In this document: positions 46,545 through 55,750 of the stretch, in pieces | How positions within the stretch are numbered: the first letter of the stretch is position 1 | Layout: each line of letters begins with the position of its first letter | NCBI GenBank assembly: GCA_001657315.1 | Contig: LYSV01000007.1 | Location: 38,099-102,098 of the forward strand | Origin: Flammeovirgaceae bacterium BBD 1991-12 | GTDB lineage: Bacteria; Bacteroidota; Bacteroidia; Cytophagales; Cyclobacteriaceae | Length of the DNA: 64,000 nucleotides | Reading direction: 5' to 3' | Program-made: the position numbers and the translations under genes | Notes under the pieces: generated by a model | What the model was told of the DNA's origin: nothing | The model's database searches: none | Seen by the model: only the letters and a program-made list of their open reading frames with translations

Positions 46545-47183
46545 TTAAACCTCCATCAGTTTTCCCTCTACGATCACTACCACCTTATCCCCCTTTTGTG
46601 GTTTGATCCTGTAGGTGCCGGTAAACTGTCCAAAGGCGGGGAGCAAGGCATGGTGCTGACTGAAATAGAAACAGGGTAACCTTAGCGCCTGCCGGCCTTT
46701 ACCCCGAAGTGTAACACCAGGGTGTATGTGACCGGCTATATTGTAACAGCCTGCTTCTATCGTGTCCAAAGGTTCATGGGAGAGGATGAGGCCGCCCTCC
46801 TTCAGTGGCCGGTCATGACGTATCAGCCTGACCTTTTCGTATTGATAGCCACTCATTATATCATGATTACCCACGACCAGCTCAAATACAACCTCAGGAA
46901 AATACCTGATCACCTGACCGAATACCTCCCACTCCGGATTGTAGTGACTGTGAAAAAGGTCTCCCATGAATATTACCCGCCGCGGTTTGGTTTTTTGCAG
47001 CAGCGAGATAAGCCGGTCTATGTTTTCATCATTCGGTTTGCTGGGCACTGCTATTCCTGATTTTCTGAAATGATTGATCTTCCCCAGATGCAGGTCAGCA
47101 ATCAACAGCGCATTTTTATCCACCCACAGAAGGCATTTTTCCTCAAATAATCTAAAATTATTCCCCTCAATATTTACTTCCAA
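46545..47183 (-). CDS. pdeM: Ligase-associated metallophosphoesterase
   Basis: Calcineurin-fold phosphoesterase of 212 residues of the ligase-associated DNA damage response group. Metal-site motifs appear in order: ADLHLGK (about 30), GDLFHSH (about 74), GNHD (about 107), SHEPLD and AGHIHPG (about 153). The start is TTG at 47183. In many bacteria this gene neighbours an ATP-dependent DNA ligase, an exonuclease and the DEXH helicase. Here the helicase lies 1.3 kb away beyond a DAHP synthase, and the ligase and exonuclease are not in the window. Confidence 0.9.
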   Translation of the reverse strand: MEVNIEGNNFRLFEEKCLLWVDKNALLIADLHLGKINHFRKSGIAVPSKPNDENIDRLISLLQKTKPRRVIFMGDLFHSHYNPEWEVFGQVIRYFPEVVFELVVGNHDIMSGYQYEKVRLIRHDRPLKEGGLILSHEPLDTIEAGCYNIAGHIHPGVTLRGKGRQALRLPCFYFSQHHALLPAFGQFTGTYRIKPQKGDKVVVIVEGKLMEV

Positions 47184-47298
47184 AGTAAGCGAACGTTAGT
47201 TAGTATAAACTACCTGTTCTTTTTAAAAAACAGAGTTTTTCGTTTGATTATGAATTGTAAGGCATACTTTTACCCCTTCGTTTTTAAGGAGTACGGTC

Positions 47299-48345
47299 AT
47301 GATCATCCCAAAGGAACCAAAATTAACAAAAGAACAGCTAAATGAGATCACCGAAATTGCCGAGGAATACGGCTGTAGGGTGAAGCCCATTGAAGGACAT
47401 CACAGGACTATTTATGCCCTGCTTGGGGAAGAGCGTGAGTCTATTATGATCAATCGTATTCTGGGATTGACATATGTTGATCGTTTTGATGCTATAGACT
47501 CTCCCTATAAGCTCATGGACATTCACTCCGAGCTTACCCATCATAAAATAGTGATAGGCGGCCATATCATCGGAGAGTCCCCCTTCATTATAGCGGGACA
47601 ATGCACCATAGACCCAAAGAATCCCAATTATTTCATCGAAACGGCCCATGCTGTGAAGGAAGCCGGAGCCAAGGCATTACGGGGCGGTGTATGGAAGCCG
47701 CGCACCATGCCCTATGCCTTTCAGGGTGACGACCGATCCATGAAAATTCTGGTAGAAGCACGGGAAAAGACAGGCCTGCCTATCGATACGGAAGTCATGG
47801 ATGAATACCAGTTGGATATTGCCCTGGAAGCCCAGGTAGATATTCTCCAGATCGGGACCAGAAATGCATTGAATTATTCTCTGCTAAAGAAAATAGGTGA
47901 AAGAACAGCCAACTCCTCTACCACCGTTCTGCTGAAAAGAACCAGAGCGATGGGTCCCGTGAGCGAGCTGATCGCCGCAGCGGAATATATTGTAGCAGGG
48001 GGTAATCCGAATGTTATGCTATGTCCACGGGGAACCATCCCGCAAATGGAAGGGTACCGGAACAATCCTGATGAAAGCATCACCCCACTACTCAAGGAAA
48101 AAACATGGGCTCCCGTCATTGTCGACCCCTCCCACTCGGTAGGCAGAGCTCAGTATGTGCCGGGAGCAGCGCTGGCTGCTATGGCCTATGGCGCCGATGG
48201 CCTGATCATCGAGAGCCATGTAGATCCGGCTCACGGTATCGGTGACGACCCCAAGCAGGCCATTACTCCTGAAGTGCTGGCTAAGCTGATCAAAGATGCT
48301 CAGACGATATGGGATATTACCCGCAAGGAACGCGTGGTGGCCTAA
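47299..48345 (+). CDS. aroF: 3-deoxy-7-phosphoheptulonate synthase (DAHP synthase)
   Basis: First committed enzyme of the shikimate pathway, condensing phosphoenolpyruvate and erythrose 4-phosphate. The 348 residues combine an N-terminal ferredoxin-like regulatory domain (about 1-75) with a barrel of the Thermotoga/Bacillus type. Catalytic-site segments are PFIIAGQCTID, LRGGVWKPRT, QIGTRNALNY, LLKRTRAMG and VDPSHSVGRA. The regulatory domain suggests feedback by aromatic amino acids. It is divergent from pdeM with a 115-base gap, and convergent with the helicase gene. Confidence 0.94.
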   Translation: MIIPKEPKLTKEQLNEITEIAEEYGCRVKPIEGHHRTIYALLGEERESIMINRILGLTYVDRFDAIDSPYKLMDIHSELTHHKIVIGGHIIGESPFIIAGQCTIDPKNPNYFIETAHAVKEAGAKALRGGVWKPRTMPYAFQGDDRSMKILVEAREKTGLPIDTEVMDEYQLDIALEAQVDILQIGTRNALNYSLLKKIGERTANSSTTVLLKRTRAMGPVSELIAAAEYIVAGGNPNVMLCPRGTIPQMEGYRNNPDESITPLLKEKTWAPVIVDPSHSVGRAQYVPGAALAAMAYGADGLIIESHVDPAHGIGDDPKQAITPEVLAKLIKDAQTIWDITRKERVVA

Positions 48346-48498
48346 TGGCTGGTGAACTGGTAGCTGGTTCGGACATGGCGCATAGGGCATAGAGCATGGA
48401 GTGGTCTGCACACAAACTTCCAACTTGCCAGTTGTACACCGGACTCTGCGAGTAATTTTCCAACTTGCTACTTACTACTCATCACTCAGGACTATTTC
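48346..48498. repeat. Degenerate word repeats between convergent genes
   Basis: The gap holds GCTGGT/GAACTGGTAGCTGG words, a GCGCATAGGGCATAGAGCATGG block resembling an inverted version of the block at 22857-22900, and CCAACTTGCCAGTTG-type words. No gene is seen. It separates the convergent DAHP synthase and helicase genes. Confidence 0.6.
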
Positions 48499-50976
48499 TC
48501 ACTCAAACTGCAATTGCATCCTCTTCACACGGTCTGCCAGCTTTTCAGAGCTGAGTTTGTCCCTTGACAGCCGGTCCACCATGATGGGAAAGGCGAAGGG
48601 GGTAGGTTTCTCAGGTTCCGTGATGATGATCCTCTGCTGATTGATGCGGTCGAGCGCCTTTCGCATCCGGGCCTCTTCCAACTGAAAATCCATCACCTCT
48701 TCATATGCCTGATTGAGCAGCAGATTGTTGGAATCGTAATCATGGAACACATCAAAAAACAGCTGTGAGGACGATTGCAGGTGCCTGTCTTTCATCATAT
48801 GGCCAGGGTATCCCTTAAAAACCAGACCGGAAATGGAAGCGATATCCCGGAAGCGTCTTCTGGCCATTTCCACGGAATTGATGCCCGCCTGAATATCCTC
48901 CCACAGGTTCTCGCCGCTTAAAACGTCCGTTTCCACTGCTTCATAAATGGGGATCTCCTGATCGGAGAGTAGTTCAAAGCCATAGTCATTCATGGCTATG
49001 CTAAAGGTAATGGGTTTGATCCTTGAGATCCTCAGCGCGAGCAGTGCTCCCATCCCCTCATGTACCTGACGACCTTCAAAGGGATACATCACGACATGGA
49101 AACCCTCACGGGTATGAAAGTATTCGATCAGGAACTCATCTTTACTGGGTAGAACCGAGCGTTCTCCCTGCAAGGCCATCAGCGGTTTCAGAAATTGCAG
49201 CTCCACATCCTGCCCGGAGCTGTCCACTGCTATTTCATGTAATTTTCTTCGTAACATAACAGACATCTGGGAGGAGAGCGGCATCCTGCCACCCTGCCAT
49301 GAGGGCACCGCCTTTGCTCTTTTTTTGGTATTTCGCACTTGTACGGCCATGTCCTTAATACGGACGAGTTCGAGATTTCTGCCGGCAAACCAGAACACGT
49401 CTCCCGGATTCAACCGGGAGATAAAATATTCCTCAATAGTACCCAGGTACTTGCCGCTCAGGTACTTCACCTGCATGGAAACATCGCTCACTATAGTGCC
49501 TATGGAGAGGCGATGCCGCATGGCTATCCTCTTTTTTGTCACTTTAAACACACCTTCGTGCACCTCCACCCGCTGGAATTCATCGTAGGCTGTGAGCGCC
49601 GAGCCACCGGTGGTGACAAATGACATGAGCCACTGCCAGTCTTCCTGTGTGATGGAACTGAAGGCAAAGGTTCCCCTGACTTCTTCAAAGATCTCCTTCG
49701 GCCGGAAGCCATCCGAAACCGCCAATGTGATCAGATACTGTACCAACACATCAAAGGAGCGAATGTACGGTATCCTGTCTTCCACCAGACCTTCTGCCAT
49801 GGCCTGACGCAGGGCTGAAGCCTCGATCAGTTCCAGTGAGTGGGTGGGCACAAAACAGATCTTACTCAGTGCCCCCGGCTGGTGCCCACTCCGGCCTGCC
49901 CGTTGCATGAACCGTGCCACTCCCTTGGGGCTGCCTACCTGTATGATGGTCTCCACCGGCCGGAAATCCACTCCCAGATCAAGGCTGGAGGTACATACCA
50001 CGGCCTTCAGATGTTCACTGTGCAAAGCCTCCTCTACCCAGTCACGCAGCTCCCGGCTGATAGACCCGTGATGCATGGCCATAATACCGGCCAGCTCCGG
50101 CGCTCTGTCCAGCAGTTTTTGATACCAGATCTCTGCAAAAGAGCGGGTATTGGTAAAAATGAGGGTGCTCTTGCTGTTTTTGATGATGGGGATCACCTTA
50201 TCGATCAGGTTGGTACCCAGATGTCCGGCCCAGGGGAGCTTTTCCACTGTATCAGGCAAAATGGACTCTACCTCGATGGCCTTTTTGATGTCCGAGCGGA
50301 TCACCTCATACCTGCCGCTGACCCTGGAACTACCCAGGAGAGCCTGTACGGCTTCATCCATATTGCCAATAGTGGCAGATATACCCCATACTTTCAGCTT
50401 TGGACAGATCGCCTTCAACCGGGACAGGGCCAGCTCCATTTGCACACCTCGTTTGGAGCCTATCAGCTCATGCCATTCATCACATATCACCGCCCTCAGC
50501 TCCCTGAAAAATTTCGGATACTCTTTTTGGGCGATCATGATATGAAGGCTCTCCGGAGTGGTGACCAGGAACTCGGGAGGGCTCTTTTTCATTCGTGCCC
50601 GTTCCTGAGAGGAGGTATCACCGGTCCTTACACCTACTTTCCATGTGAGGCCGAGGCCGTCAATGGCTTTTTGGGTTGAACCGGCAATCTCCCTCGCCAA
50701 AGCCCGGATAGGGGTGATCCAGATAGCCCTTAATCCTTTGCCTTTGTAAACCGTGGGCTCTGGTTCCAGCGGGATATCCAAAAGGTTGTTCTCGTTCATG
50801 TATTCCAGTAAAACCGGTATGGCCAGCGAATAGGTCTTTCCGCTGCCTGTAGGAGCATTTACCAGACCATGTTTACCACTGAGATAGGCCTTCCACGCCG
50901 TCAGCTGAAAAGGAAAGGGCGACCAGCCCTTCTGCCTGAACCAATCCACTCCTCTATCCAGTAGCTGATCATCCAT
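48499..50976 (-). CDS. Ligase-associated DEXH-box helicase
   Basis: ATP-dependent DNA helicase of the Lhr-like, ligase-associated DNA damage response family, 825 residues. Motif I NAPTGSGKTYS (near 40), motif Ia TPIRALAREI, motif II CDEWHEL, motif III SATIGN and motif VI QRAGRSGHQPG are intact, followed by the winged-helix and C-terminal domains of Lhr core enzymes. ATG at 50976 (MDDQLLDRGVDWF) is chosen; another ATG lies two codons upstream. It would work with pdeM in DNA repair. Confidence 0.93.
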   Translation of the reverse strand: MDDQLLDRGVDWFRQKGWSPFPFQLTAWKAYLSGKHGLVNAPTGSGKTYSLAIPVLLEYMNENNLLDIPLEPEPTVYKGKGLRAIWITPIRALAREIAGSTQKAIDGLGLTWKVGVRTGDTSSQERARMKKSPPEFLVTTPESLHIMIAQKEYPKFFRELRAVICDEWHELIGSKRGVQMELALSRLKAICPKLKVWGISATIGNMDEAVQALLGSSRVSGRYEVIRSDIKKAIEVESILPDTVEKLPWAGHLGTNLIDKVIPIIKNSKSTLIFTNTRSFAEIWYQKLLDRAPELAGIMAMHHGSISRELRDWVEEALHSEHLKAVVCTSSLDLGVDFRPVETIIQVGSPKGVARFMQRAGRSGHQPGALSKICFVPTHSLELIEASALRQAMAEGLVEDRIPYIRSFDVLVQYLITLAVSDGFRPKEIFEEVRGTFAFSSITQEDWQWLMSFVTTGGSALTAYDEFQRVEVHEGVFKVTKKRIAMRHRLSIGTIVSDVSMQVKYLSGKYLGTIEEYFISRLNPGDVFWFAGRNLELVRIKDMAVQVRNTKKRAKAVPSWQGGRMPLSSQMSVMLRRKLHEIAVDSSGQDVELQFLKPLMALQGERSVLPSKDEFLIEYFHTREGFHVVMYPFEGRQVHEGMGALLALRISRIKPITFSIAMNDYGFELLSDQEIPIYEAVETDVLSGENLWEDIQAGINSVEMARRRFRDIASISGLVFKGYPGHMMKDRHLQSSSQLFFDVFHDYDSNNLLLNQAYEEVMDFQLEEARMRKALDRINQQRIIITEPEKPTPFAFPIMVDRLSRDKLSSEKLADRVKRMQLQFE

Positions 50977-51075
50977 GATCATAAAAATAAGATGATTTAA
51001 TGTAAAATTCTGGTAGGGTATTTGCGAAATAAATTGTAATTCACTGTAAATCAAATTGTAGCCAAAAGAAGTATC

Positions 51076-51519
51076 ATGAAAAAGTCACTATTAGTAATAG
51101 CGCTGGGTTTAGTTTCCATTTTTTCCGTCCATGCGCAGGAGTATACCGTTGTTACCACCATCGAATCCGTAGTACCTATGGGAATAGGGCGGTCACGAAT
51201 GATCAGCAGCAAACAGGATGTAAACGTCGATGAATTCACCACGGAAAGGAAGCAGGGAACAGACACCGGCCAGGGCAAGGTGAAAAGAAGGGACCTGAAG
51301 ATCGACAATCTGGAAGAAACGAAGATGCTGAACTTTTTCAGCGCCACGGGTATCAATTTCCAGAATGTGGCTTCCAACGATGCCATGATCTCCTCAAAGC
51401 TGACACAAATGGCAGCAGCGGGCTGGGAACTGGCTTTTGTGATCAGCGGTGTGGAAAGTGACGGAGGAGAGACGGACAACCAGGGGATATTCATTACGCG
51501 GTATATTTTCAAACGATGA
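51076..51519 (+). CDS. Hypothetical secreted protein
   Basis: Unrecognised 147-residue protein with a signal peptide ending FSVHAQ. The mature part has a strand-rich start (YTVVTTIESVVPMGIGRSR) and a C-terminal AAAGWELAFVISGV segment like that of small Bacteroidota secreted proteins of unknown role. Its ATG lies 100 bases from the divergent helicase start. A perfect palindrome follows 12 bases after its stop. Confidence 0.68.
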   Translation: MKKSLLVIALGLVSIFSVHAQEYTVVTTIESVVPMGIGRSRMISSKQDVNVDEFTTERKQGTDTGQGKVKRRDLKIDNLEETKMLNFFSATGINFQNVASNDAMISSKLTQMAAAGWELAFVISGVESDGGETDNQGIFITRYIFKR

Positions 51520-51531
51520 TTTCAGCAGGAC

Positions 51532-51561
51532 GGGGTCTGACGGTTCGAACCGTCAGACCCC
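51532..51561. repeat. Perfect 30-base palindrome
   Basis: The arm GGGGTCTGACGGTTC (51532-51546) is followed at once by its exact reverse complement to 51561. It lies just after the stop of the preceding gene and before a second hairpin. No T-run follows, so it is more likely a repetitive palindromic element than a simple terminator. Confidence 0.9.
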
Positions 51562-51566
51562 TACCC

Positions 51567-51597
51567 AAGAAAAAAGGCTGCTCTTTCGAAACAGCCT
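51567..51597 (-). terminator. Terminator hairpin for the T9SS-sorted protein gene
   Basis: AGGCTG (51575-51580) pairs with CAGCCT (51591-51596). On the minus strand the stem is followed by a T-run ending near 51569, placing it about 90 bases after the stop of the gene at 51685. Confidence 0.75.
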
Positions 51598-51684
51598 CTT
51601 TCCTGATTGGTGCCCAAGGCTGGCGGATGAATTGCTGATGATGCCTGTTGCCGGCCTGTGGGACTTAATGTTTTTATGGTTCCA

Positions 51685-53100
51685 TCACCTCTGTACCAGG
51701 AACTTCCATGCCGATCGATCTATCTGTAAAATATACAGACCCGATGGCCACGTACCGGTATCCAGTTCAAAAGTGGATGTTGACAGCACTACACTTTTCT
51801 CAAACACCAATTTTCCAGTGGTATCCACTATTCTGATGTGTCTTGGTTCGTCCATAACTACCGGGAGACAAATTTCAATGCCCTCTGTATGTGACGGATT
51901 AGGGTAAACCACCAGTTCGTCACAGGTTTCCTCACGGATAATGGGAGGAGGAGAAACATCATCAGGTAAACTTTCACAGCCAACAGCAAACGCCCACGAA
52001 GCTGTTACAGTTTTTGAATTCGTTTCAATGGTGATGATCACCCTGTAGAGCCTGAAGGAAGCGAGTACCACACCCGAAGGTAGGGAAAGAGCTATCCTGT
52101 CCGTTGTGGCGGTATTAAAAGTCAGGATTTCATTGGGGTCGACCGGTGTGGAGTTGATCAGCGCTCCTTCCAGGTCAGAAAACACACTGATCGTGTAGGA
52201 TTGACTGGCCGGAGCATCGATCAAAAACTGCCCGTTCACGTCAAGTATATCATCAAAGCATTGGCTGACAGAATGGGTGACCGATACTTCCCGTGGAGCA
52301 TCCACAATGTGATTGATCAGGATGACCTCATTTTCTCCAATATCGACCCAGTCATTTGCTATCCTTCGCCACTGAGTGATTTTAAAGGCAATGACATATT
52401 CCCCCAATAGCGCTGGAGCATCCCATAAGATTTCGCCCGTGGCTGGTGAAACTGAGTACATGGGAATACCATCATTCGCTTCATTCCCCCGTTCATGATC
52501 ATTATAAACAGCACTGTCATTGGGATGCGAATATCCTTGTATCTGTCTGTTCGTGGCCTCCCTGGGTACGATCAATTCGTAGGAAAGGCTGTCACCGTCT
52601 TCATCCCATGCTGCCGGATTTATTCGTTGTGCCACACCGGTAATGCCTCTTTGCAACTGAAAGAGCTTGAGCCGGGGAGAATTATTGCCCGAGACTGAAG
52701 ATCCTGTTTCCAGCCTGGCAGTTATAAAAAAGGGAGTACTGCCTGAAAACTCCATATTAACGATCCCCAGATTATAGTTAGTCTCGGTATAGGATATTTC
52801 ATAAGACCCAGGCCGGGCATAGGTGTATAAGACGGAAAAGGTCAACAAGCTGGCGTCATTATCGATTTCTTCGGCACTGACATTAAAACCTGCCGTCTGA
52901 GAATCACCATCCCCAAAATCCAGCGTCCCGTCTCCCCCTGATACCTGGGAAGAATTATCAGTGATCAGCCGCACAGTGATCTCATACTGATCACCGCTGA
53001 CCCATCGGTAACTCAGATAGCCGCCAAGCAGGTGGGAGGCTACCGCCGGAAAGGTGATCACATTGAAAACAAATAGCAGAGGGATTTTTGGGATATTCAT
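51685..53100 (-). CDS. Secreted protein with C-terminal T9SS sorting domain
   Basis: Exported surface protein of 471 residues. The signal peptide leads into SHLLGGYLSYRWVSGDQYEITVRL, a start often seen in gliding-motility-associated secreted proteins of Bacteroidota. Beta-sandwich (cadherin/PKD-like) modules follow, with NPAAWDEDGDSLSYELIVP near 165 and ATGEILWDAPALLGEYVIAF. The last 80 residues are a type A sorting domain (VVYPNPSHTEGIEICLP to GLYILQI...KFLVQR) for type IX secretion. Exact role unknown; no enzyme motif seen. Confidence 0.88.
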   Translation of the reverse strand: MNIPKIPLLFVFNVITFPAVASHLLGGYLSYRWVSGDQYEITVRLITDNSSQVSGGDGTLDFGDGDSQTAGFNVSAEEIDNDASLLTFSVLYTYARPGSYEISYTETNYNLGIVNMEFSGSTPFFITARLETGSSVSGNNSPRLKLFQLQRGITGVAQRINPAAWDEDGDSLSYELIVPREATNRQIQGYSHPNDSAVYNDHERGNEANDGIPMYSVSPATGEILWDAPALLGEYVIAFKITQWRRIANDWVDIGENEVILINHIVDAPREVSVTHSVSQCFDDILDVNGQFLIDAPASQSYTISVFSDLEGALINSTPVDPNEILTFNTATTDRIALSLPSGVVLASFRLYRVIITIETNSKTVTASWAFAVGCESLPDDVSPPPIIREETCDELVVYPNPSHTEGIEICLPVVMDEPRHIRIVDTTGKLVFEKSVVLSTSTFELDTGTWPSGLYILQIDRSAWKFLVQR

Positions 53101-53468
53101 TCGGGTGGATTCTGATCTTTAACCGATTCATATGTACCTGGGAGTCCACCGGGCCGGGGACCTTTGCGGATTAAGATCGGGAGCCTTAAGTACCATCTTT
53201 ATATTTCATTTTAACCAATTTTAACCTTAAAACAGGTGTTGAGATAAGTGCGTAAGAAAACAACATGGGTTTATTTTGGATTCATTGTCTTCCTACGTTA
53301 ATAGAACAGATAAAAATAGCTTTGGTTTCAGGCTGCGGTAAAACAATAAGACAATGTTTTTGGATATTGGTGTTCAGCATGAAGTGATTTGTATAGCTGA
53401 AACATTCAACGGATAATATATAATTCTCATCATCAGTTATTTAAAACGAAAGCTTATTATATTTAGGT
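53101..53468. other. Gene-free divergent promoter region
   Basis: 368 bases between divergent genes. I see no convincing frame or repeat; it must hold promoters for both sides. The last 80 bases before 53469 are AT-rich. Confidence 0.5.
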
Positions 53469-53861
53469 ATGGCCGGAAAAAGCTGGACTGAAAAATTTCA
53501 CAACAAGAGGGAAGCCGAAGTAAAAACCCTGGAAAAGGACTTTTCGGATATGATCTCGGGAGAAACAATGCTCATTGCCACCCCCAGGATCATCGATCAC
53601 TACATCCGAAGTATTCCTCCGGGAAAAAAGAGTGATATCAAGACCATGCGACAGGATCTCGCGCTGGATCATAAGGCAGTAAATACCTGCCCGCTGACCA
53701 CAGGCATCTTTTTGAGGATAGTGGCTGAAAAGGCTCATGAGGATTTTAACAAGGGCAAGCGTATGGATGAGATCACACCTTTCTGGAGGATCATTGACCC
53801 CCGGAGTCCTTTGGCCAGGAAATTGTCGTTCAACCTTGATCCCTACCTGCAAAATCCATGA
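53469..53861 (+). CDS. Hypothetical protein, possibly MGMT-like DNA-binding fold
   Basis: A 130-residue soluble protein of a type I believe is widespread in Bacteroidota. The segment HYIRSIPPGKKSDIKTMRQDLA followed by TCPLTTGIFLRIVAEKAHED and ITPFWRIID resembles the winged-helix part of O6-alkylguanine transferases (IPxGK...). The position of the catalytic PCHR is occupied by TCPLTTG, so a methyl-accepting role is doubtful. Its TGA overlaps the next gene's ATG (ATGA at 53858-53861), so the two are coupled. The reverse-strand frame over the same bases is rejected. Confidence 0.6.
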   Translation: MAGKSWTEKFHNKREAEVKTLEKDFSDMISGETMLIATPRIIDHYIRSIPPGKKSDIKTMRQDLALDHKAVNTCPLTTGIFLRIVAEKAHEDFNKGKRMDEITPFWRIIDPRSPLARKLSFNLDPYLQNP

Positions 53862-54247
53862 CCGCTATGAAAGATCTGATCTCTCATTCCGCTACCATCT
53901 TTCCGGTAAAGGACCCGCTGAAGTCTGCACAGTACTACCGGGACAAGCTGGGCTTTGATATCACCTTCACGTGGGATGAACCACCCAGCTATGTGGTCAC
54001 AAAATTGGGTGAGTCAGTGAGCATTCATTTTGTACAGCGTAGAGATGAGCTGACACCGTCCAATACGCATGTGGCCATGATGCTGTTCGTACATAACGTG
54101 GACCAGGTTTATGAAAAGCTGGTGGAAAATGAAGTAGAAGTGATCAATCCCATCGGGAACAGGGATTATGGCATGAGGGATTTTGATATCAGGGATCCGG
54201 ACGGTTATATTCTGAGCTTTGGAATGGGGATCGATATGAATGATTAA
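53858..54247 (+). CDS. VOC family (glyoxalase/bleomycin-resistance-like) protein
   Basis: A 129-residue member of the vicinal oxygen chelate superfamily. The two beta-alpha-beta-beta-beta halves are clear: ATIFPVKDPLKSAQYYRDKLGFDITF and HVAMMLFVHNVDQVYEKLVENEVEV, closing with RDFDIRDPDGYILSFG. Metal ligands are plausible but incomplete, so it may be a binding protein or an enzyme. It overlaps the preceding gene by 4 bases. A second ATG lies 3 codons inside. Confidence 0.9.
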   Translation: MTAMKDLISHSATIFPVKDPLKSAQYYRDKLGFDITFTWDEPPSYVVTKLGESVSIHFVQRRDELTPSNTHVAMMLFVHNVDQVYEKLVENEVEVINPIGNRDYGMRDFDIRDPDGYILSFGMGIDMND

Positions 54248-54288
54248 CCGATGCCGTGGTGCTACGGCACCGGTTAAGATAACTTCAC

Positions 54289-54654
54289 TTACTGCCCTGG
54301 CATGTTGTAGTAAAACCGCTCGTGCACGATCTGGTCACCTTCCCATTTCTTTACGGACACCTGCTCCATTTTTATCCGGTTGCCGTCTTTGAAGGTCGCA
54401 TCCATCCAGACTTCCGCCATTGTGGTGCCATCCTCTTCATTTGAAGTCATGGACTTCACCCCTCCGCCGTGCATTTCTGACAGACTGGCCAGAAACTCTT
54501 CTTCTCTCTTTCGATTGGCTGACTTCCCTTCAAAGGCCTCTCCGGTGGCCTCCTCCATCACTACATTGTCCGCATAAAACTTGTCAAAGGCTTCCAGTAG
54601 CTGCCCCTGGCCAATCATGGATTGGACTTCTTTTTCCTTGTCTAAGTAACTCAT
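54289..54654 (-). CDS. SnoaL-like/NTF2-fold protein
   Basis: A 121-residue protein with the cone-shaped NTF2-like fold: N-terminal helix MIGQGQLLEAFDKFYADNVVMEE, then curved-sheet strands ending MEQVSVKKWEGDQIVHERFYYN. Such proteins bind or isomerise small hydrophobic molecules; catalytic residues cannot be assigned. It is monocistronic, convergent with the VOC gene. Confidence 0.86.
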   Translation of the reverse strand: MSYLDKEKEVQSMIGQGQLLEAFDKFYADNVVMEEATGEAFEGKSANRKREEEFLASLSEMHGGGVKSMTSNEEDGTTMAEVWMDATFKDGNRIKMEQVSVKKWEGDQIVHERFYYNMPGQ

Positions 54655-54743
54655 GGAATCTAAGGTTTAAGTGGTGAGTATATGTGACTGTATCAACGCA
54701 AAAGTGTATTGTATGTTTGAACAAATAACAATTATTCACACAC

Positions 54744-55739
54744 TTAAAACACAGGGTGTTCCGGCTTGTTTTTCAGGATCAGCTCGATCCTGTCCATGAC
54801 CTCATCGGTAAGCAGGGAAACCACCTCAAAGGCCTTGAAGTTTTCCTCCAGTTGTGAGGTTTTGGAGGCCCCGAGGATCACCGTACTCACATTGTCATTT
54901 TTCAGGCACCAGGCTATCGCCAGCAGCGGCATGGTGGTGCCCAGCTCTTTGGCAAGAGCGGAAAGCTCCCTGACCCTGCCCAGGTTTTCTTCGGCCAGGG
55001 CCCGGTCTTTCAACCACTCCAGGCCCTCTATGCCCAGCCGGGTGTCATCAGGAAATCCGTCATTGTACTTGCCCGTGAGTACACCCGAAGCCAGTGGTGA
55101 CCAGATGGTGGTGCCCAGGCCCACGGTCTTGTAGATCTGGCTGTACTCTACCTCTACCTTGTCGCGGACCAGCATGTTGTACTGTGGCTGCTCCATGGCA
55201 GGCCCGATAAGATGATATCGCTCGGCGATCCTGTGCGCTTCCATGATTTCCTGAGCACTCCACTCGGAAGTACCCCAGTACAGCACCTTACCCTGCTGTA
55301 TGAGGTTATGCATGCTCCACACGGTCTCTTCTATGGGGGTCTGCTTGTCCGGCCGGTGGCAGAAATACAGGTCGAGGTAGTCCACCTGCAGGCGCTGCAG
55401 TGCCTGGTCACAGGCCTCCCGTACGTGCTTGCGGTTCAGTCCTTTTTGAGTGGGCACCAGTCCTCCCTTACCACCATCAGCACCAAAAAACACCTTGCTG
55501 GACACGATGTAGCTATCGCGCCGCCAGCCCATGTTTTTGAGCACTTCTCCCATCACTTCCTCCGATCTGCCACCGGCGTAGGCCTCGGCATTGTCAAAGA
55601 AATTCACGCCGTTGTCATAGGCCAGCTTCATCAGATCTTCCGCCGTGGTATCCCCTACCTGCTTTCCGAAGGTGAGCCATGAGCCAAAGGATAGTCTGCT
55701 TACCTGCAGGCCTGATTTTCCTAGTCTTTTGTATTCCAT
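54744..55739 (-). CDS. Aldo/keto reductase (YghZ/KvbetA-type)
   Basis: NADPH-dependent oxidoreductase of 331 residues. The AKR tetrad is visible: Asp and Tyr in [14 protein letters not shown], Lys in SSKVFFG, and His in DLYFCHRPD. The [19 protein letters not shown] start, [12 protein letters not shown] and [14 protein letters not shown] segments match the YghZ/potassium-channel-beta group (AKR14/AKR6). Its substrate is probably a small reactive aldehyde. Word repeats fill the space between it and the IVS-type gene upstream. Confidence 0.93.
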   Translation of the reverse strand: MEYKRLGKSGLQVSRLSFGSWLTFGKQVGDTTAEDLMKLAYDNGVNFFDNAEAYAGGRSEEVMGEVLKNMGWRRDSYIVSSKVFFGADGGKGGLVPTQKGLNRKHVREACDQALQRLQVDYLDLYFCHRPDKQTPIEETVWSMHNLIQQGKVLYWGTSEWSAQEIMEAHRIAERYHLIGPAMEQPQYNMLVRDKVEVEYSQIYKTVGLGTTIWSPLASGVLTGKYNDGFPDDTRLGIEGLEWLKDRALAEENLGRVRELSALAKELGTTMPLLAIAWCLKNDNVSTVILGASKTSQLEENFKAFEVVSLLTDEVMDRIELILKNKPEHPVF

Positions 55740-55750
55740 GTTCTGTTTAT

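Noticed and set aside
49840..50679. A 279-codon plus-strand frame opposite the DEXH helicase
   Set aside because: All helicase motifs are on the minus strand; the plus frame is a by-product of codon bias in that gene.
53463..53852. A 129-codon minus-strand frame opposite the MGMT-like gene
   Set aside because: The plus-strand gene is coupled to the VOC gene by ATGA and has a coherent protein sequence.
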